This document shows, piece after piece, positions 18,611 to 26,978 of a DNA stretch of 61,965 nucleotides. Positions within the stretch are counted from its first letter, which is position 1, and every line of letters starts with the position of its first letter. The stretch is from Shewanella sp. TC10 (GTDB lineage Bacteria > Pseudomonadota > Gammaproteobacteria > Enterobacterales > Shewanellaceae). The stretch covers positions 1 to 61,965 of the forward strand of contig NZ_VKHR01000025.1 of the NCBI RefSeq assembly GCF_009663145.1, read 5' to 3'. The notes under the pieces were generated by a model. The model saw only the letters and a list, made by a program, of their open reading frames with translations, was not told where the DNA came from and searched no databases. A program made the translations under genes and the position numbers.

Positions 18611-19030
18611 TTAACCTACACCTGAAAGTGTTTTCTGAAGGGCAGCATATTGTTCATTAACGCTACGAAGCGTCGCTTCTACTTTTTCGTTCAATTCTTT
18701 AGTCGTTATTTTGTAACGGTTCGAATCTCGTCCAATATCTGACATTGAAGAATTAATCGTTTTAAGTGTGTTATCAATTCGGCCAAGAGCTGAATTAAGT
18801 TCACGTTCTTTAGCAGTAAAACGTTCAATCAACTGCTGTGGGATCTCCGCAGGAGGCGGTGGCGGAGACACAATGATGTCAAATTCTTCTACATGGCTTA
18901 CTGGTACCCATTGTGCGTAAGAAGGGTGCCAAGCATATACATCGGGATTTGATGCAATAAATTTATTGGAATCAGCTAAGCCCAAAGGTCCACTGATTTC
19001 ACCATTATTTGAGAAATACCACTCTTTCAT
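18611..19030 (-). CDS. GYF-like (DUF4339) domain protein, short paralogue
   Basis: 139 residues. The N-terminus WYFSNNGEISGPL ... YAWHPSYAQWVPVSHVEEF is clearly related to the neighbouring 354-residue protein, including the Pro-rich linker and QQLIERFTAKEREL heptads. It stops after the first part of the coiled coil and lacks the low-complexity region and the Arg-rich tail. It is first in the pair, 81 bases before the longer gene, with a ribosome site AAGGAT upstream. Confidence 0.7.
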   Translation of the reverse strand: MKEWYFSNNGEISGPLGLADSNKFIASNPDVYAWHPSYAQWVPVSHVEEFDIIVSPPPPPAEIPQQLIERFTAKERELNSALGRIDNTLKTINSSMSDIGRDSNRYKITTKELNEKVEATLRSVNEQYAALQKTLSGVG

Positions 19031-19292
19031 AGTCCACTCTTATCCTTAATAGTGTAGTAAGCTAATGTTTTTATGAATACAATCAACAGCTTTTGGTGAT
19101 TTCAAAAATACAACGAAGGAAAACGTCAGCTCGCAGGGTTATTGTTTATAAAACCGCATATCATACGAACTGGTTACATTAACTTAAATTGTTTAACATT
19201 TCTACTTAGAAATAGTTAAATCTACAAGTTTTTGCACATAGATCGAACAGCCATTTTTTTGACTATTTAAATGCTTGTTTGAAACGGTCGTT

Positions 19293-20999
19293 TTATTCGA
19301 AGTCGGCGTTAACTTCGAATGTCATTGGCTGGTTGGTGTGAGGGTGAAGTAGAGATAAAAATTGCGCATGTAAATGTAAGCGCTTTTCTGTTTTACCATA
19401 CAAATCATCACCTAAAATTGGCATATGTAATCCGTCATGGTGAGCACAGTGAACTCTCAATTGATGAGTCCGGCCTGTTTTTGGGTAAAGGTGTACTAAT
19501 GTAGCGCCGTTTTCGATGGAAACTTTTTGCCAAAATGTCTCAGCATGCTTACCGTATTCATAGCATACCAGCTGCTTTGGCCTATCATCTAAGTCCACCC
19601 TAAGAGGTAAGCTGATAGTGCCACTCTCTGAGGTAAGAATACCGTCTATTTTGGCAATATATCGCTTTGTCACCGTTCGATTGATAAATTGCTGAACTAA
19701 GTGTTTATTCACTTCTTTTGACAAAGCAATGACCATTAGTCCTGATGTAGACATGTCTAATCGATGAACAATAAGTGGGCCTGTCGCATCTGGGAATTTT
19801 TGCTTCATGCGGCTGAAAACAGAATCGGTAATACTCTTACCCGGTACAGAGAGGAACTCTGCAGGTTTATTGACGATTACTATATACGGATCTTGATAAA
19901 CAATCGGTAAATCGACGCCTTGTGCTGGGTTAGTTAAAAGCGGATTTTCATCAACTTCCATCCCTTCGAGCATATGACCTAAAATTGGCCGACATTTACC
20001 ATGGCAAGCAGGGTAATAGTTTTGATGCTGTTTAATTTCAGACTTAGGTGACATGCCCCACCAAAACTCAGCCATAACAATAGGGGTTAGTGCATTCTTA
20101 AAAGCGTATTGAAGTAGTTTAGGCGCAGCGCACTCACCTGCTGCAGCTGGCGGCTGATGATTAGGTGCATCATGGAATATGTCACTTAAATCTCGACTTT
20201 GACCATTAATATTAAGAAATTGATATTGGGCAAATAGCTTATCTTGTAATGCATTAGAAACCTGCTTACGTTGCAACTTTAAGTGATCTATTTGATCTGT
20301 TATTTCAGCAAGTTGTTGCTGAGCTTGGGCGATTTTATCGTCCCAATCTCGCCTAAGTGCGTTTAATTGATGCTTATCTTGAACGCTCTGTCTGCTCATC
20401 TCAATAGATAAAGTTGTTTGCTCCGTATCTGATAAGCCTTCCATGTTATTTCGCTTATCTTTACGGTTTTTTCTATTTTCAATCATCAGCTTACGATGTT
20501 GTGCAATTACGTGATCTGCAGCGTCGGTGACGGCAATTAACGCTTGCTGAAACTTCGTTAACTCAGGGTGAGATTCTAATAACTTAAGCTTATGACTTAA
20601 CTGATTTATCTCTTCGTATTCAAGCTTGAAAAAGCTGTCTTTGCTGAGCATGTCAAATACAGGTGGCACAAAATTAGGCAATATATTTTGGTCAGCGATT
20701 TTGCCAGAAAAAGCCGATAAATAGCCGATTTCACCTTGAGTATTTTTAACGACTAAGACGCCAAACATTTTACCAATAGGCTTAAGTTTTTGTGCTTGTG
20801 TACAAGGTTTGGTTTGCTCTTCTAAACCAAAATTGTGTTTCCAATCAGTTTGCTGCGTTAAGTGGATTTGTAATTGCTTTGCGGCTATTACAGCTAGAGG
20901 GTGTGGTTGATAATAGAAAGGGAAGGTAAATTTTTCCGGTAAGGGGATATCAGCAATCGATTCATTAAAAGGCGTAAAAAGGGGATCGAACTGTGACAT
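19293..20999 (-). CDS. RluA-family pseudouridine synthase with long N-terminal extension
   Basis: The C-terminal ~210 residues are an RluA-type rRNA/tRNA pseudouridine synthase. VHRLDMSTSGLMV carries the catalytic Asp415, and KTGRTHQLRVHCAH is the other signature. The N-terminal ~350 residues are not part of the catalytic fold. They include VLVVKNTQGEIGYLSAFSGKI and a long charged coiled coil (about 150-245). At 568 residues the protein is more than twice E. coli RluA. Long forms like this occur in marine gammaproteobacteria; the extension may choose the RNA target. Confidence 0.88.
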   Translation of the reverse strand: MSQFDPLFTPFNESIADIPLPEKFTFPFYYQPHPLAVIAAKQLQIHLTQQTDWKHNFGLEEQTKPCTQAQKLKPIGKMFGVLVVKNTQGEIGYLSAFSGKIADQNILPNFVPPVFDMLSKDSFFKLEYEEINQLSHKLKLLESHPELTKFQQALIAVTDAADHVIAQHRKLMIENRKNRKDKRNNMEGLSDTEQTTLSIEMSRQSVQDKHQLNALRRDWDDKIAQAQQQLAEITDQIDHLKLQRKQVSNALQDKLFAQYQFLNINGQSRDLSDIFHDAPNHQPPAAAGECAAPKLLQYAFKNALTPIVMAEFWWGMSPKSEIKQHQNYYPACHGKCRPILGHMLEGMEVDENPLLTNPAQGVDLPIVYQDPYIVIVNKPAEFLSVPGKSITDSVFSRMKQKFPDATGPLIVHRLDMSTSGLMVIALSKEVNKHLVQQFINRTVTKRYIAKIDGILTSESGTISLPLRVDLDDRPKQLVCYEYGKHAETFWQKVSIENGATLVHLYPKTGRTHQLRVHCAHHDGLHMPILGDDLYGKTEKRLHLHAQFLSLLHPHTNQPMTFEVNADFE

Positions 21000-21323
21000 G
21001 AGGAAAAACCTTAACCGTTGAGCTGGCGATAAAACTGAATTAGCCTTTCTATATTAGCGGCTAAGTTTACCTTGATTGCGGTTAAAAGGCATTAGCTATG
21101 GACGCGCGTATTAGTTATTTGAGAAGGCCGCTTCAATCTATTGCTGTAATCAATCGTTTTATAGTAAGTACTGTTTCGAAGCCAGCATTAAAAGCGGTTT
21201 GGGAATTAGGGGAAAAAGCTAGCAATGAAGGGGAGCGGAAAAAGTTAAATAAACAGTGAAGTAAGACGATTAAAGCCTTACTTTACTGCTTGTACTTGCT
21301 TTAGCCTAGCCTAACAATCGATG
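21000..21323. other. Intergenic region with possible 53-codon ORF
   Basis: This gap separates the pseudouridine synthase and VOC genes. An open frame runs on the plus strand from ATG 21098 to TGA 21257-21259 (53 residues). It begins with a mixed hydrophobic/basic half (SYLRRPLQSIAVINRF) and ends in a charged, Lys/Glu-rich tail. The ribosome site (AAAAGG) is modest. I see no terminator and do not call the ORF a gene with confidence. Confidence 0.3.
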
Positions 21324-21704
21324 TTATTTAGGGCGGTAAAGTATGCAAATCTTATTACCGGCTGGATCACGTAAGTAACCCAAGAATAATGGCCCCATTG
21401 GTGACTCTCGATATCCTGGTAAGTCTTCACAATTGACGCCACCATTTTCAAGACCAGCTGCGTGCCATGCATATGCTTGTTCTTCACTTGTTGCAGCAAA
21501 GCCTACTGTTGTGCCATTACCGTGACAGGCACTCTCGCCATTAATGGGTTTTGTTAACGCAAAAACACCGGTATCAGTGACGTAAAAACAGCGACCTTTA
21601 GGGTCTATATTGCCAGGTGCATGACCTAGTGTGGCTAATGTTGCATCATAAAATTTCTTTGATGTTTCGATGTCATTAGCACCGATCATAATATGGCTGA
21701 ACAT
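21324..21704 (-). CDS. VOC family protein
   Basis: A 126-residue single-module VOC protein: MFSHIMIGANDIETSKKFYDATLATLG at the start and LGYLRDPAGNKICILYR at the end, with the His5 and late Glu/Lys positions of glyoxalase-like enzymes. The start at 21704 is chosen because GGAGAG stands seven bases upstream; an ATG at 21752 has none. Similar proteins are annotated as lactoylglutathione-lyase-like, but no substrate can be deduced. It is downstream of the metallo-beta-lactamase reading the same way, with a gap of about 106 bases. Confidence 0.85.
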   Translation of the reverse strand: MFSHIMIGANDIETSKKFYDATLATLGHAPGNIDPKGRCFYVTDTGVFALTKPINGESACHGNGTTVGFAATSEEQAYAWHAAGLENGGVNCEDLPGYRESPMGPLFLGYLRDPAGNKICILYRPK

Positions 21705-21810
21705 AGTTAACTCTCCGTGTGGGTATTTATAGCTAAAATTCTGATTATGCACGTATTAGAAGGACAGGGGATTGTCATTTTGTATTGCATAAACTGGTTT
21801 AATTTTGTGG

Positions 21811-22620
21811 CTATTTCTGCTGAGTAGCAGTTTTAGCTTCGTGTTTCTCCAATAGCCAAATCGTATGACTAAGTAGCTGCTGATCGCCGATTTTCCCGTG
21901 CCCTGGAAGGACTTGGACACTCTGGCTAAATTGAGTTTGTAAGTTGCTAATCGACTTTGGCCAAGCGGTTAAATCAGCTTCGCCGTAATAACCTAGACTT
22001 TTGCTGCCAAGGCTTTTGACTAAGCAGCCACCATAAAGCAATTTTGTTTGAGGAAACCACACTACGAGATTATCGACAGTATGCCCAGCACCAACAAAGT
22101 GGACTTCAATCTTATCTTCGATAAGGTTGAATTGTCCTTCTTTAAAGCTGTGACTGGCAGTTGCTTTACCAGCTTGTTTAAGCAGTTTATTCGTGTGTTC
22201 AGATGCGTAGGTAGCTACGCCGATGCTATTTAAATAATCTATTCCAGCAGTGCGATCGTCATGGGAGTGAGTTGATACACTAGCCTCTAATGAAAAGCCT
22301 TGTTGCCTAATCCATTCAACTAGTTTTTCTGTATCAGCTTCACTCCATGGCGTATCAATTAAATAGGCTTTGTTAGCATCAATTAGAATGAGTCCGTTAG
22401 AGCCAACAAAACCAAACTGTTTAGTCTGCATAAACGATTCATGGACATACAATGTGTCTGAAAGCGGGGTTATGCGTAACTCTCCTTTTGCAGGCTGTTT
22501 ATGTTCATGTGTTTGCATTGAAGTTGCTTGAGCAGGTATCAAGGAAGCGACGATGACAATACTGATGCTAACTAACTTAGTTAATAACTGAATGGGCTTA
22601 TTAATGAAGGAGGTGAACAT
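21811..22620 (-). CDS. Subclass B1 metallo-beta-lactamase (IMP/SFB/SLB-like)
   Basis: An exported zinc beta-lactamase of 269 residues. The N-terminus (about 1-32) is a hydrophobic export signal ending PAQA. All B1 ligands are present: HSHDD gives His118, His120 and Asp122; AGHTVDN gives His180; GGCLVK gives Cys199 plus Lys202, which in B1 enzymes contacts the substrate carboxylate; and PGHG gives His241. LIDTPW, TYASEHTN and AWPKS also resemble IMP. Chromosomal B1 enzymes SFB-1 and SLB-1 are known from cold-water Shewanella, and this could be an orthologue. The neighbours are housekeeping genes, with no integron or IS. Carbapenem hydrolysis is an inference from family. Confidence 0.9.
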   Translation of the reverse strand: MFTSFINKPIQLLTKLVSISIVIVASLIPAQATSMQTHEHKQPAKGELRITPLSDTLYVHESFMQTKQFGFVGSNGLILIDANKAYLIDTPWSEADTEKLVEWIRQQGFSLEASVSTHSHDDRTAGIDYLNSIGVATYASEHTNKLLKQAGKATASHSFKEGQFNLIEDKIEVHFVGAGHTVDNLVVWFPQTKLLYGGCLVKSLGSKSLGYYGEADLTAWPKSISNLQTQFSQSVQVLPGHGKIGDQQLLSHTIWLLEKHEAKTATQQK

Positions 22621-22769
22621 ATAAGAGTCTCGAATAATTAACCGCTGCCGAACATGAAAATAAGTATCAGCATTAGCTTATTTAACTGAAATTCTATACT
22701 GCCACAACTCAGCCAGATTTAAACAATTACAGAGACTGTTCAGATTAATATTTGTTGAGAAAGATAATC

Positions 22770-24086
22770 TTAGCGGCATGATTGATGGCTTAAAAAGAGC
22801 TTTTTAACGTCGACTTTGGCGTTTATTCGTGAAGCGAGAAGGTATATTCCAGCCAGTTTTCGGTGCACAAAAATCGCATCTGTTGGTGGGGTATGCCACT
22901 CATCTGGTTTCGTGCTCATCGATTTAGCTGCATCAGTAATGCGTTTTGCAAGATTACTGCTAGCAAAGTCATACTCAGCTTCACTTCTAAGCGGTTCACA
23001 TGCTTGATAGAAAATATCTACGATGAGTTGCTGCTGCTCAGGGGTGATGTCTTTTTGAAAGAAGCCAATCTCTGAAGCGGCTTGTGTCATCAATGCTTTA
23101 TCGCTCGTCATCGCTCCTTGCATCAATTTACGGTAACCCGCAGAAAGAGTATCAGAAATAGAGCGAGTTGCCCCGAAGTCTAAAAGCACGATTTTGTCGC
23201 TACTTGCTTGATACATAAAGTTGGCAAAATTAGGGTCGCTCTGAACTAACTTAAATTCAAATAGTTCATCTAAAAACAAAGCTAACAATTGTGTCGCGAC
23301 ATTATCTCGGGTTTGTTGGTCGAGGCGGGCGACATTTTCAATGGCCTCACCTTCAATAAACTCCATCACTAAAATACTGTCTGTACTTAATGCATCGTAA
23401 ACTTTGGGTACGATGAATCGTTCATCGTTAGCTACCCATTGCTGGTATTGCTTTAGTAGATTAGCTTCATACTGGTAGTCTGCTTCATGATGAAGTTGGG
23501 CTTTAGCTTCGTTGAGTAACTTATCAAACTGTATGTGGTCTGGGACAAGTTGAGCGACTTTAAGTAAGGTGGCGACATTATCAATATCGCTATCAATACT
23601 GTCTTTAATGCCTGGGTACTGGATTTTAACAGCCAGCTTTTCACCTGAGTCTAGGTAAGCAAGGTGCACTTGACCAATCGAGGCTGCAGCAAAGGGGCGT
23701 AGTTCGAATTGTGCAAAAGGTGCGAGCCAATCTTGACCCCATTGTTGCTTGAGGATCTCGACTAGTTGCTTGTGGGGCATTGCTTTAGCGTCATCACGCA
23801 GCCTTGCCATAATTTCACTTAACTCGGCAGGAAGTAAGTCGCCGGTGTCCATTGAAATCATTTGACCGACTTTCATTGCAGCGCCGCGAAGCTGGGCAAG
23901 TTTTTCGGCCACTTGAGAAATATTTTTAGGCGTAAGTACCAGCTCTTGAAGTTTTGGTGATTGGCCTTTGCTGAGCTGCTTTGCCCCTTCCACCAATACA
24001 TTTCCAGCTAAACGTGAGGCAAGGCCACCCATTTTACTTAGTCTGGAAAAACGACTACTTGGAACTTTAGCGACTTCTTTACTCAT
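22770..24086 (-). CDS. ABC1/AarF/UbiB-family atypical kinase
   Basis: 438 residues. The KxGQ motif (AAMKVGQMISMDTGDLLP, about 90-107), the AAASIGQVHLA segment (Ala-rich loop), VKIQYPG (VAIK-like lysine) and LLDFGATR (DFG) are all specific to the ABC1/ADCK/UbiB family linked to ubiquinone biosynthesis or lipid handling. It lacks the C-terminal transmembrane helices of E. coli UbiB, so it is an AarF-like paralogue rather than the main UbiB. It is transcribed alone. Confidence 0.88.
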   Translation of the reverse strand: MSKEVAKVPSSRFSRLSKMGGLASRLAGNVLVEGAKQLSKGQSPKLQELVLTPKNISQVAEKLAQLRGAAMKVGQMISMDTGDLLPAELSEIMARLRDDAKAMPHKQLVEILKQQWGQDWLAPFAQFELRPFAAASIGQVHLAYLDSGEKLAVKIQYPGIKDSIDSDIDNVATLLKVAQLVPDHIQFDKLLNEAKAQLHHEADYQYEANLLKQYQQWVANDERFIVPKVYDALSTDSILVMEFIEGEAIENVARLDQQTRDNVATQLLALFLDELFEFKLVQSDPNFANFMYQASSDKIVLLDFGATRSISDTLSAGYRKLMQGAMTSDKALMTQAASEIGFFQKDITPEQQQLIVDIFYQACEPLRSEAEYDFASSNLAKRITDAAKSMSTKPDEWHTPPTDAIFVHRKLAGIYLLASRINAKVDVKKLFLSHQSCR

Positions 24087-24411
24087 AGTGACAACTCATT
24101 TTGAAGGAAAGTGAGGTACTGCTGAAGGCTCATTCTTCATCCATTTGCTTCAATAATACGGCTTATTAAGAATACGTGTTTAACTGGATTTAGATCAACC
24201 TGATAGTGAGTGAGATATTTACTACAAATGGAGTACACAATAAAAAAGGACAACGAAGTTTGCTTCGTTGTCCTTAATATTTGTTTCAGTCATTCTCTGA
24301 GTTCTGAAGAAAGCATTTGATAGCTAGCATGTCGTTTTAGAGCTCAGTTTCTAAGATCTAAGGCTAGCCTCCAAATTCAAACTCTAGTATTTAACTTCTA
24401 GAATTCAGCGT
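24087..24411. terminator. Intergenic region with minus-strand terminator
   Basis: The main element in this 325-base gap is a hairpin at 24242-24275. Its stem GGACAACGAAG / CTTCGTTGTCC is followed by a T-run on the minus strand, so it ends the J-domain operon. The stretch from 24300 to 24411 is AT-rich and contains degenerate repeats of the type AGAATTCAG/AACTCTAG, with no ORF. Confidence 0.82.
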
Positions 24412-25311
24412 TTAAAACTCAATAGTATCTTGCCAGCCTAACAGCACACTCTGTAAGCCATGCTTTTGCTCAAAGCGTTCTAGCTTTTCTGGGCTAGCAT
24501 CATCTAGCGCAAGCTCACGATACTTCTTAGCAAACTTAAGTGTACGCAGTAACTCTTGGTAGAAATGCTTGCCTAAGTCTTCGCGAATCGTTTGCGCCAG
24601 AGTGTCAGGTAAATGGCTTAAAGCACGCTCAGTATGTATGGTTACCGCATCAATACTGAACCACTTTTCATCAAGCTCAATTTTACGCAAGCGCTTTTTC
24701 ATGTCTTCGCGGACTCTAGCGTCATCAAACATGATGCGATACAACACTGCTTCAGCTAAAACACTTTCAAGCCCTAGGCTGAACAATGGATCAAGCTCCA
24801 CCTTAGCGTAAAAGGTTTCTAGTAGAACCTGAGTGGCTTCTTGGTTGTGATGATCTTTCAGTGCTGTTTGGTAGTCTTGCCATCCCAGCCACTCTTCCGC
24901 ATCCGGTGGCGTCGATATTTTTTCTAACAACAGTTGATTGATACCACCGTAAAGCGAATTATCACTTCCGTGCATGTGTTTACTGACAGTTGTCAGCATA
25001 CTCCAGCCTTTTTGAAAACACTTAAGCACGCCATCAGGCTTTTGCAAAAGAGCCACAGAACCAGCAGGTTCTTGACCTGTTAGTGCAATCAATCCCAAGC
25101 TTACAACACCAATAACATCGTGTGCTGCTTGCTCAAGCAAATGCATTTTATGCTTGTTATAAAACTTATCTGCCAGTTTTAAACTCATTAAAATCGCTTT
25201 GGATTTTATTTGAGTGACATGTTCGTCGGTTAATCGTTCTTCTATACGTCCATATTCAAGTACACGACTGAAATAGGGACCTTGGTTATTATCACGTAAT
25301 GCTAATTGCAT
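24412..25311 (-). CDS. Uncharacterised protein, last gene of J-domain operon
   Basis: 299 residues, not recognised. It is soluble and largely helical, with one hydrophobic patch (HDVIGVVSLGLIALTG, about 64-79) too weak for a certain membrane segment. No catalytic motif is visible. It follows the 253-residue gene after 12 bases and is followed by the operon terminator. Its constant company with a J-domain protein suggests an adaptor or client role, but that is inference. Confidence 0.7.
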   Translation of the reverse strand: MQLALRDNNQGPYFSRVLEYGRIEERLTDEHVTQIKSKAILMSLKLADKFYNKHKMHLLEQAAHDVIGVVSLGLIALTGQEPAGSVALLQKPDGVLKCFQKGWSMLTTVSKHMHGSDNSLYGGINQLLLEKISTPPDAEEWLGWQDYQTALKDHHNQEATQVLLETFYAKVELDPLFSLGLESVLAEAVLYRIMFDDARVREDMKKRLRKIELDEKWFSIDAVTIHTERALSHLPDTLAQTIREDLGKHFYQELLRTLKFAKKYRELALDDASPEKLERFEQKHGLQSVLLGWQDTIEF

Positions 25312-25323
25312 TAACTCGATTCC

Positions 25324-26085
25324 TTAATCAAGAAAAGTAAACATGTCATCGACTTCAGCGTATTCATCAGCCACTTCGTTTTTCTCTTTGGCCTGCAGTA
25401 CAAGCTCATTAACGAATTTACCGATGATTTGCTCCCAACCAGAGCTTTCATTGCGGAGTAAATTCTTAATTGATGTGGCAACATCTGGCGCAAGCTGCTT
25501 AATCAGCGCAAGTAAGCTGCGTGGATCATCAATGGCTAAACTGTGAGCTTCTTCATCGGCTTGCCAGTTGCTATAACCTACGGTTTCACCATCATCTTCG
25601 TCATCAAAACTTTCGTAAATGGTGTTGCCATCTTGTTCTGCAGAAGGTGCAAGAATAAGCTCAATAAACGGGATTGAAAGGTAGAATAAACCCGCTGGAT
25701 CTTCTGCAATACATTCTAAAATAGCGGCTTGCTTCTCTTCAGTTCCTTGAATACGGATAAGGTAAGTTAAGAACTCAAAAGTATGGTGCATCAATTCATC
25801 TGCATTGGTTTTGATTTGCTCTTCCCAATACAGTGGCTGCTGACAGACGATGTCACGAATTTGTTCTGGCGACATCAATTCAGACATGATCGATGGACAA
25901 GAGATATCGTGATGACTGTTAATTTGCGTCAAGGTCACAATATCCATGTGTTCGATAACATCAACAAGTTGATCGTCAGACATGGTATTAGCAATAATTT
26001 CGAAGCGCTTGCTGGCTTGTTGTGGCTCTACATCTGCAAGATCTTTAATCTCTGCAGCGGTAAGTTCAATAAGGTTGTTGCTCAT
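25324..26085 (-). CDS. Uncharacterised acidic protein in J-domain operon
   Basis: 253 residues, strongly acidic, predicted helical, with no signal peptide. Segments such as LADVEPQQASKRFEIIANTM and SDDQLVDVIEHMDIVTLTQI look like short helical repeats. The last ~20 residues are acidic with aromatic ends (MFTFLD). The family is not recognised. Its ATG overlaps the stop of the preceding gene (TAATG), so production of the two proteins is coupled. Confidence 0.7.
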   Translation of the reverse strand: MSNNLIELTAAEIKDLADVEPQQASKRFEIIANTMSDDQLVDVIEHMDIVTLTQINSHHDISCPSIMSELMSPEQIRDIVCQQPLYWEEQIKTNADELMHHTFEFLTYLIRIQGTEEKQAAILECIAEDPAGLFYLSIPFIELILAPSAEQDGNTIYESFDDEDDGETVGYSNWQADEEAHSLAIDDPRSLLALIKQLAPDVATSIKNLLRNESSGWEQIIGKFVNELVLQAKEKNEVADEYAEVDDMFTFLD

Positions 26086-26618
26086 TAGCGCTCCTCGTCA
26101 TCATATTGATCGTAATAACCTTCTTCATCGCTGTCATCGTAATCACCATCATCATTATATGGATCATAACCGTCATCGCTTGCATCTGGATCAGAACTGC
26201 TGAATGACTTACTTGGGGCGACGACGTTATCTTGAGTATTAAGCAAGTAAACAACGGCGCAGCTTTCTATCAGTAACTCTTCTGAATATTTGCGCACAGC
26301 TAGAACTAAAGGTACATCGTCATTATTAAATTGAATCGTAACTTTAAACTCGTCCCACGACGGCATAGTCGCAGTATCTATCCATGTTGCCCACTTGGTT
26401 TTAGCAGCATCTGAAAAGCGAACACGATTGAATAGGGCAACTGGTAAGTATTCTGGTACAGCTGCAAGCATCGACGGGTCGGCTAACAAAATAGCTTTCA
26501 TTGAGTCAGTGAATTTAGCTAATGCTTCTGGGCTATCGGGATCGTTATACGACTCGATATTGTCATAGGCATTATTTTTTAACTCATTAATACGTGAGAT
26601 ATTAAGTGGTTTGCTCAT
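26085..26618 (-). CDS. Uncharacterised protein with Asp/Tyr-rich C-terminal tail
   Basis: 177 residues. The first ~140 form a globular domain that I do not recognise (YLPVALFNRVRFSDAAK, WIDTATMPSWDEFKV). The last ~35 are almost wholly Asp, Glu, Tyr and Gly (for example YNDDGDYDDSDEEGYYDQY), an extended, highly negative tail. Such tails can bind basic proteins or divalent metal. It starts eight bases after the J-domain gene stop and overlaps the next gene by TAATG. Confidence 0.7.
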   Translation of the reverse strand: MSKPLNISRINELKNNAYDNIESYNDPDSPEALAKFTDSMKAILLADPSMLAAVPEYLPVALFNRVRFSDAAKTKWATWIDTATMPSWDEFKVTIQFNNDDVPLVLAVRKYSEELLIESCAVVYLLNTQDNVVAPSKSFSSSDPDASDDGYDPYNDDGDYDDSDEEGYYDQYDDEER

Positions 26619-26625
26619 GGGGTTC

Positions 26626-26910
26626 TCAAGAATAAAATTGGTCCCACAGCTCGGTCATTGCCGCTGTAGGATTGGTTACGATGACATTATTAAAATCTTT
26701 AATAAAGGCCGTTCTTAATTTCTTATCAGACAAAACATCATAGGCATCTTTTACTCGATGCAACTGCTGGGCCGCGAGATGTTTTTCTTCTTCTGAAGCA
26801 TTAATCAGTTTATCGGGATGAAGCTTATTTGATAAACGTTTATAGGCCTTCTTTATTTCGTCTTCTTTGGCACTGGCTTTAACACCGAGGACTGTGAAGT
26901 GGTTAATCAT
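26626..26910 (-). CDS. Free-standing J-domain (DnaJ-type) protein
   Basis: 94 residues, consisting of little more than one J-domain: HFTVLGVKASAKEDEIKKAY, HPD at 31-33 and the helix IV region VKDAYDVLSDKKLR. There is no G/F region, zinc domain or membrane anchor. It should stimulate a DnaK/HscA-type Hsp70 and bring it to a specific partner, probably one of the three following operon products. It is the first gene of a four-gene minus-strand operon. The MITE-like element ends 69 bases upstream of its ATG. Confidence 0.88.
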   Translation of the reverse strand: MINHFTVLGVKASAKEDEIKKAYKRLSNKLHPDKLINASEEEKHLAAQQLHRVKDAYDVLSDKKLRTAFIKDFNNVIVTNPTAAMTELWDQFYS

Positions 26911-26978
26911 ATTTTTACCTATGGCATATGAACTTGGATAGACTGCTGCTAATCCACTAAATTATGATTATTTGGTTG

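Noticed and set aside
24412..26910. Phage-defence system with DnaJ-like component
   Set aside because: No nuclease, helicase, NTPase or toxin motif is visible in the partners, so a defence role cannot be supported.
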